Assembly: GCA_002420085.1 (NCBI GenBank)
Contig: DIHI01000069.1
Span: 1-12,380 of the forward strand
Length of the DNA: 12,380 nucleotides
Reading direction: 5' to 3'
Origin: Lysobacterales bacterium UBA5700
Lineage (GTDB): Bacteria > Pseudomonadota > Gammaproteobacteria > Xanthomonadales > Xanthomonadaceae
The position numbers were made by a program, and so were the translations under genes. Below the pieces are notes generated by a model, which saw nothing but the letters and a program-made list of their open reading frames with translations, made no database searches and had not been told where the DNA came from. Shown here one piece after another: positions 10,051 to 12,380 of this stretch (positions are counted from its first letter, which is position 1; the number at the start of each line of letters is the position of its first letter).

Positions 10051-10374
10051 TCAGCGTGGCTTGCCCGGAATCGGGAACGGGGTGACCACCTTGTCGCCAC
10101 TGGCGGCATCACGGATCGCCGACTGGCCCTGGCGGGCGACCTCCTCGACCCGCAGCACCGACTGCATCGGCAAGTGCAGCACCTTGGTGTCGGCGAATTC
10201 CGCCCGCAGGCGCTCCTCGGTCGGATCGACCACCAGTCCCTCGCTGATCCCGAACACCAGATCGGCGACTTCGGTGAATCCCCACAGGGCGCTGCTGCCG
10301 ACCCGCCGGGCGAACAGTTCGTAAATCTTGCCGTGGTTGAGAAAGACGATCTTGTAGAGGGTTTTTTCGCTCAT
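10051..10374 (-). CDS. DUF1820 family protein, function unknown
   Basis: This 107-residue soluble protein resembles the DUF1820 family of gammaproteobacteria, whose role is not known to me. The recognisable pattern is an opening YKIVFLNHGKIYELFARRV, then LWGFTEVADLVFG, VVDPTEERLRAEF, the segment LPMQSVLRVEEV, and a PFPIP tail. There is no signal peptide or membrane segment, so it is probably cytoplasmic. I chose the ATG at 10374 because family similarity begins there and GAGGTA sits ten bases upstream. A longer reading from 10464 would add 30 residues unlike the family and overlap the rhomboid gene. It lies 64 bases after the rhomboid gene on the same strand and is probably cotranscribed with it. 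Confidence 0.87.
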   Translation of the reverse strand: MSEKTLYKIVFLNHGKIYELFARRVGSSALWGFTEVADLVFGISEGLVVDPTEERLRAEFADTKVLHLPMQSVLRVEEVARQGQSAIRDAASGDKVVTPFPIPGKPR

Positions 10375-10384
10375 GGCAGCAGAG

Positions 10385-10390
10385 TACCTC
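10385..10390 (-). promoter_or_regulatory. Ribosome binding site fixing the DUF1820 start
   Basis: On the - strand GAGGTA lies ten bases before the ATG at 10374. It decides between this start and longer in-frame alternatives. Confidence 0.6.
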
Positions 10391-10438
10391 GAATGACCGC
10401 CTCGCGAACAGCCGAACGTCGGCCAGTACCGGAATCCG

Positions 10439-11140
10439 TCAATACTCCCGCAACCGACGCGCAACCGACGCGCGGAACAGCCGGGCGATCACCACCCCGA
10501 ACAGGAAGCCACTGCTGTGCGCCCACCACGCAGCCATGCCGAAGGCCGGGCCGACGTAGGCGAACAGGCCCTGGATGAACGCCCAGATGCCGATCATCAA
10601 CCAGGCCCGCACCCGCACGAACTCCAGGTACAGCCCGAGCGGCAGCACGAAGCCCAGCCGCGCCTTCGGAAACAGCAGCAGGAAGGCCGCGATCAGGGCC
10701 GAGATGGCGCCACTGGCACCGACCAGCAGCAAGCGATCGCCGCCGGTGAGCGACATCGCCACGACCGTCGCCAGATTCGACAGCGCACCGCAGACCAGGA
10801 ACAACGCCAGGAATCGGGACGCCCCGAGCGCACGCTCGGCCGGCAAGCCGAAGATGACCAGGAACAACATGTTGCCCAGCAGGTGCAGCCAGTCGGCATG
10901 AATGAAGATCGCCGAAACCAGACTGAGCGGACTGAAATCGGTCCACACGCTCGACCAGTCCCTGACCGCCGACAGATTGGCTTCCGACAGGGTGCCCCAC
11001 TTCAACAACGCACCGGCACGATCCACCTGATCGAGATTGGCCAGCCAGACGAATGCGGTCATCGCCAGCAGCACCAGCAGTGGCGTCGCCCAGGGCAGCG
11101 ACGGCCGACGTCGCGAAGGCACCCGCACGAACAGACTCAC
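10439..11140 (-). CDS. Rhomboid family intramembrane serine protease
   Basis: Rhomboids cleave membrane-anchored substrates inside or next to the bilayer using a Ser-His dyad. The 233-residue product shows about six hydrophobic segments (near 17-37, 72-100, 108-130, 138-157, 163-190 and 202-222). HADWLHLLGN (81-90) carries the conserved H86 and N90. The nucleophile is S143 in GASGAISAL, and the partner histidine is H208 in AWWAHSSGFLFG. The usual text in the last helix is HxxG with a glycine pair (HIGGF-like); here it is HSSGF, still with the helix-packing glycine. The basic N-terminus suggests a cytoplasmic start. It begins with GTG and overlaps the gspB stop by four bases (GTGA), implying coupled translation with a type II secretion factor. 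The motif is the general rhomboid kind, not the GLSG-type of rhombosortases. The substrate is unknown. Confidence 0.92.
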   Translation of the reverse strand: MSLFVRVPSRRRPSLPWATPLLVLLAMTAFVWLANLDQVDRAGALLKWGTLSEANLSAVRDWSSVWTDFSPLSLVSAIFIHADWLHLLGNMLFLVIFGLPAERALGASRFLALFLVCGALSNLATVVAMSLTGGDRLLLVGASGAISALIAAFLLLFPKARLGFVLPLGLYLEFVRVRAWLMIGIWAFIQGLFAYVGPAFGMAAWWAHSSGFLFGVVIARLFRASVARRLREY

Positions 11141-12075
11141 GGCCGGGCCACCAGGGCGCGCCGACCATCGACCTCGACCACCGCGCCATCACTGCGGATC
11201 TCGACCAAGCGAATGCGTGGCGTGATGGCGTCGCCTTCGACCAGACGGCGGCCGTCCAGCACCACGAAGCGACGATCGGGACTGGCACCGAACACATGCA
11301 GACTCAGTTTGAGGTCGGGCGCATCCGCGCGCTGACCCGAGGCCAGCGATGTCCACGGAACCGGCTCGGGATCGACCGTCGGCTGGACAGCAGCGGCCGT
11401 GGCCGCCGGCCCAGCCTCCCCGCGCGCAGCGCGCTCGCGTGCCGCCAGGGCCTCAAGACGCGCGCGCAACTCGCGCAACTCGGCCTCCGAGGCCGGCCCG
11501 GCAGCGTCTGCCGGATCGGCATCTTCGCCGGGCACGCTCGCCGAGCCCGCACGTTCCGGTGGGGTATCGGCCTGCCCCACCGGCGGCGCGACTACCGGCA
11601 CGACCGGCTGTACACGCACCGGCTCGGCTGCCGGTGACGCGACCGGGTCGGTCGGCACATCAGCACGGGCGACCGGTTGCGCCGAGCGATCACCCGGCGT
11701 GTCATGACCATCGAGCATCGGCTGTGGCGCTGTCGCTGCCGGCGCGGCCGACCGGACCGACCGACCCTCGGCCACCGACCTCGGCCCGGCCAGCGCGGGG
11801 TTCGGATCAGCCGCGATGCCGCCCCGCCCCGGCGCCAGCCCCGGCCGATCGGCGCGCGTACCCGCCGCCACGATCAGCGGCTCGCTGCCGTACTGACGCC
11901 CCAGCCACCAGGCAGTCAGCGCCACCACCAGCACGCCGAGCACGAACCACGGCCAAGCCGACAGCGCCGGCCGCCGGACCCGACCCGGATCCGCCATGCC
12001 GGTCAGCAGGTCCGGCACTTGACCCAGCCGACGCTGTGCTTCCGACTTGCGCAATGCTTCAAGAATCAACGACAT
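11137..12075 (-). CDS. gspB: Type II secretion assembly protein GspB (T2SSB domain)
   Basis: GspB (ExeB) works with the ATPase GspA to place and assemble the GspD secretin across the peptidoglycan and in the outer membrane. The 312-residue product starts MSLILEALRKSEAQRRLG, the usual GspB cytoplasmic opening. It has one membrane helix (about 41-59) and a long proline/alanine/valine-rich periplasmic linker (about 70-195). A short charged helix follows (about 197-218), then a C-terminal T2SSB-like domain (about 236-312) with LKLSLHVFGASPDRRFVVLD and EGD. The topology is thus inner-membrane anchored with a periplasmic head. The ATG at 12075 is chosen from the family N-terminus and AGGTGG six bases upstream; a longer frame from 12207 would run back into gspA. 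It follows gspA by 19 bases and overlaps the rhomboid gene. Confidence 0.9.
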   Translation of the reverse strand: MSLILEALRKSEAQRRLGQVPDLLTGMADPGRVRRPALSAWPWFVLGVLVVALTAWWLGRQYGSEPLIVAAGTRADRPGLAPGRGGIAADPNPALAGPRSVAEGRSVRSAAPAATAPQPMLDGHDTPGDRSAQPVARADVPTDPVASPAAEPVRVQPVVPVVAPPVGQADTPPERAGSASVPGEDADPADAAGPASEAELRELRARLEALAARERAARGEAGPAATAAAVQPTVDPEPVPWTSLASGQRADAPDLKLSLHVFGASPDRRFVVLDGRRLVEGDAITPRIRLVEIRSDGAVVEVDGRRALVARP

Positions 12076-12081
12076 CCTGAC

Positions 12082-12087
12082 CCACCT
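12082..12087 (-). promoter_or_regulatory. Ribosome binding site fixing the gspB start
   Basis: On the - strand AGGTGG lies six bases before the ATG at 12075, in the 19-base gap after gspA. It supports this start over the upstream in-frame one. Confidence 0.65.
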
Positions 12088-12094
12088 GCATCCG

Positions 12095-12380
12095 TCACAG
12101 TTGCCGCCGCAAGACCGGACCTTCCGGCAGACCGCTGGCGATCGCCAACAGCGTCTCCGGCCCGACCACACCATCGTCGAACAGACCGAACGCCTGCTGC
12201 AAGGCACGCACCCGCTCGGCCATGGCCTGGTCGTAGCGCTGCGGCCCCATGCTGGCCAGTTCCGGATCGGCCTGGTCCGGCCCCATCAGCCGGGTCCACA
12301 GCCAATCCACGGCCGGACCGGTATCGCCGCGCCGGATCGGCAGGCTGACGAAATCCGGCGCCCGCCCCAGCGTGTAGAAC
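12095..12380 (-). CDS. gspA: GspA/ExeA-type ATPase, C-terminal peptidoglycan-binding end (5' part outside window)
   Basis: Only the last 95 codons are present, reading in from the right edge. The visible part includes RRGDTGPAVDWLW and RVRALQQAFGLFDDGVVGPE followed by TLLAI, the pattern of a PG_binding_1-like peptidoglycan-binding domain. Such a domain forms the periplasmic C-terminus of GspA/ExeA, an inner-membrane AAA ATPase that pairs with GspB. By itself a peptidoglycan-binding tail could belong to other envelope proteins. The gspB gene 19 bases downstream on the same strand makes GspA much the best reading. The Walker motifs needed to confirm it lie outside the window. Confidence 0.82.
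   Translation of the reverse strand, partial: FYTLGRAPDFVSLPIRRGDTGPAVDWLWTRLMGPDQADPELASMGPQRYDQAMAERVRALQQAFGLFDDGVVGPETLLAIASGLPEGPVLRRQL

Noticed and set aside
10046..10080. Bidirectional terminator between thrC and the DUF1820 gene.
   Set aside because: Only 4-bp stems (CTGA/TCAG and CCCG/CGGG) can be drawn and neither is followed by a T-tract.
10375..10464. Longer N-terminus for the DUF1820 protein starting at 10464.
   Set aside because: The extra 30 residues do not resemble the family, the frame would overlap the rhomboid gene, and a good ribosome site precedes the ATG at 10374.
10439..11140. Rhombosortase (GlyGly-CTERM processing protease).
   Set aside because: The serine motif GASGAIS and the AWWAHSSGF histidine motif fit general rhomboids better, and no GlyGly-CTERM protein is in the window.
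10371..11335. Open frames of about 270-310 codons overlapping the rhomboid gene on both strands (10371-11297 and 10517-11335).
   Set aside because: Out-of-frame shadows. The rhomboid frame has six hydrophobic segments and the catalytic Ser/His motifs.
12076..12207. Longer N-terminus for GspB starting at 12207.
   Set aside because: It runs out of frame through gspA and is Cys/Arg/Trp-rich. The family start MSLILEALRK and AGGTGG point to 12075.

Overview
The window is about 12.4 kb of GC-rich bacterial chromosome (roughly two-thirds GC by eye, not computed). It has strong GC bias at third codon positions, tight gene packing and several 4-bp gene overlaps. A fused ThrA aspartokinase/homoserine dehydrogenase, an accessory GspA/GspB pair of type II secretion and a DUF1820 protein together point to a gammaproteobacterium. 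A Xanthomonadales (Lysobacterales)-like or related lineage is plausible, but nothing here proves it. The content looks chromosomal and housekeeping: I see no integrase, transposase, CRISPR array, tRNA, rRNA or attachment-site signature.

Layout, left to right. (1) The 3' part of leuB and complete ilvA run on the + strand and are joined by a GTGA overlap, forming the end of a branched-chain amino-acid operon. (2) A 991-codon gene on the - strand is convergent with ilvA. It encodes a membrane-bound diguanylate cyclase with a signal peptide, a periplasmic Reg_prop-type beta-propeller, a Y_Y_Y domain, one membrane helix, a coiled coil and a GGDEF domain with an intact GGEEF active site. (3) A 229-bp divergent intergenic region probably holds the thr promoter. 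(4) thrA-thrB-thrC on the + strand is the threonine operon; thrA and thrB overlap by GTGA. (5) Only 5 bp after thrC lies a convergent - strand group. In transcription order it is the 3' end of gspA/exeA, gspB, a rhomboid intramembrane protease (GTGA overlap with gspB) and a DUF1820 protein.

The metabolic genes fit together. ThrA, ThrB and ThrC carry three of the routes from aspartate to threonine (asd is not in the window). IlvA deaminates threonine to 2-oxobutyrate for isoleucine, and LeuB belongs to leucine synthesis. The right-hand group concerns the cell envelope: GspA/GspB help place the type II secretion secretin in the peptidoglycan and outer membrane, and the rhomboid is translationally coupled to gspB.

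I found no clearly undescribed system. The points most worth a second look are the gspB-rhomboid coupling, the degenerate inhibitory site of the diguanylate cyclase, and the C-rich leaders without Shine-Dalgarno sequences in front of thrA and thrC. The very long extra open frames on opposite strands are best explained by absence of TTA, CTA and TCA codons in the real genes.
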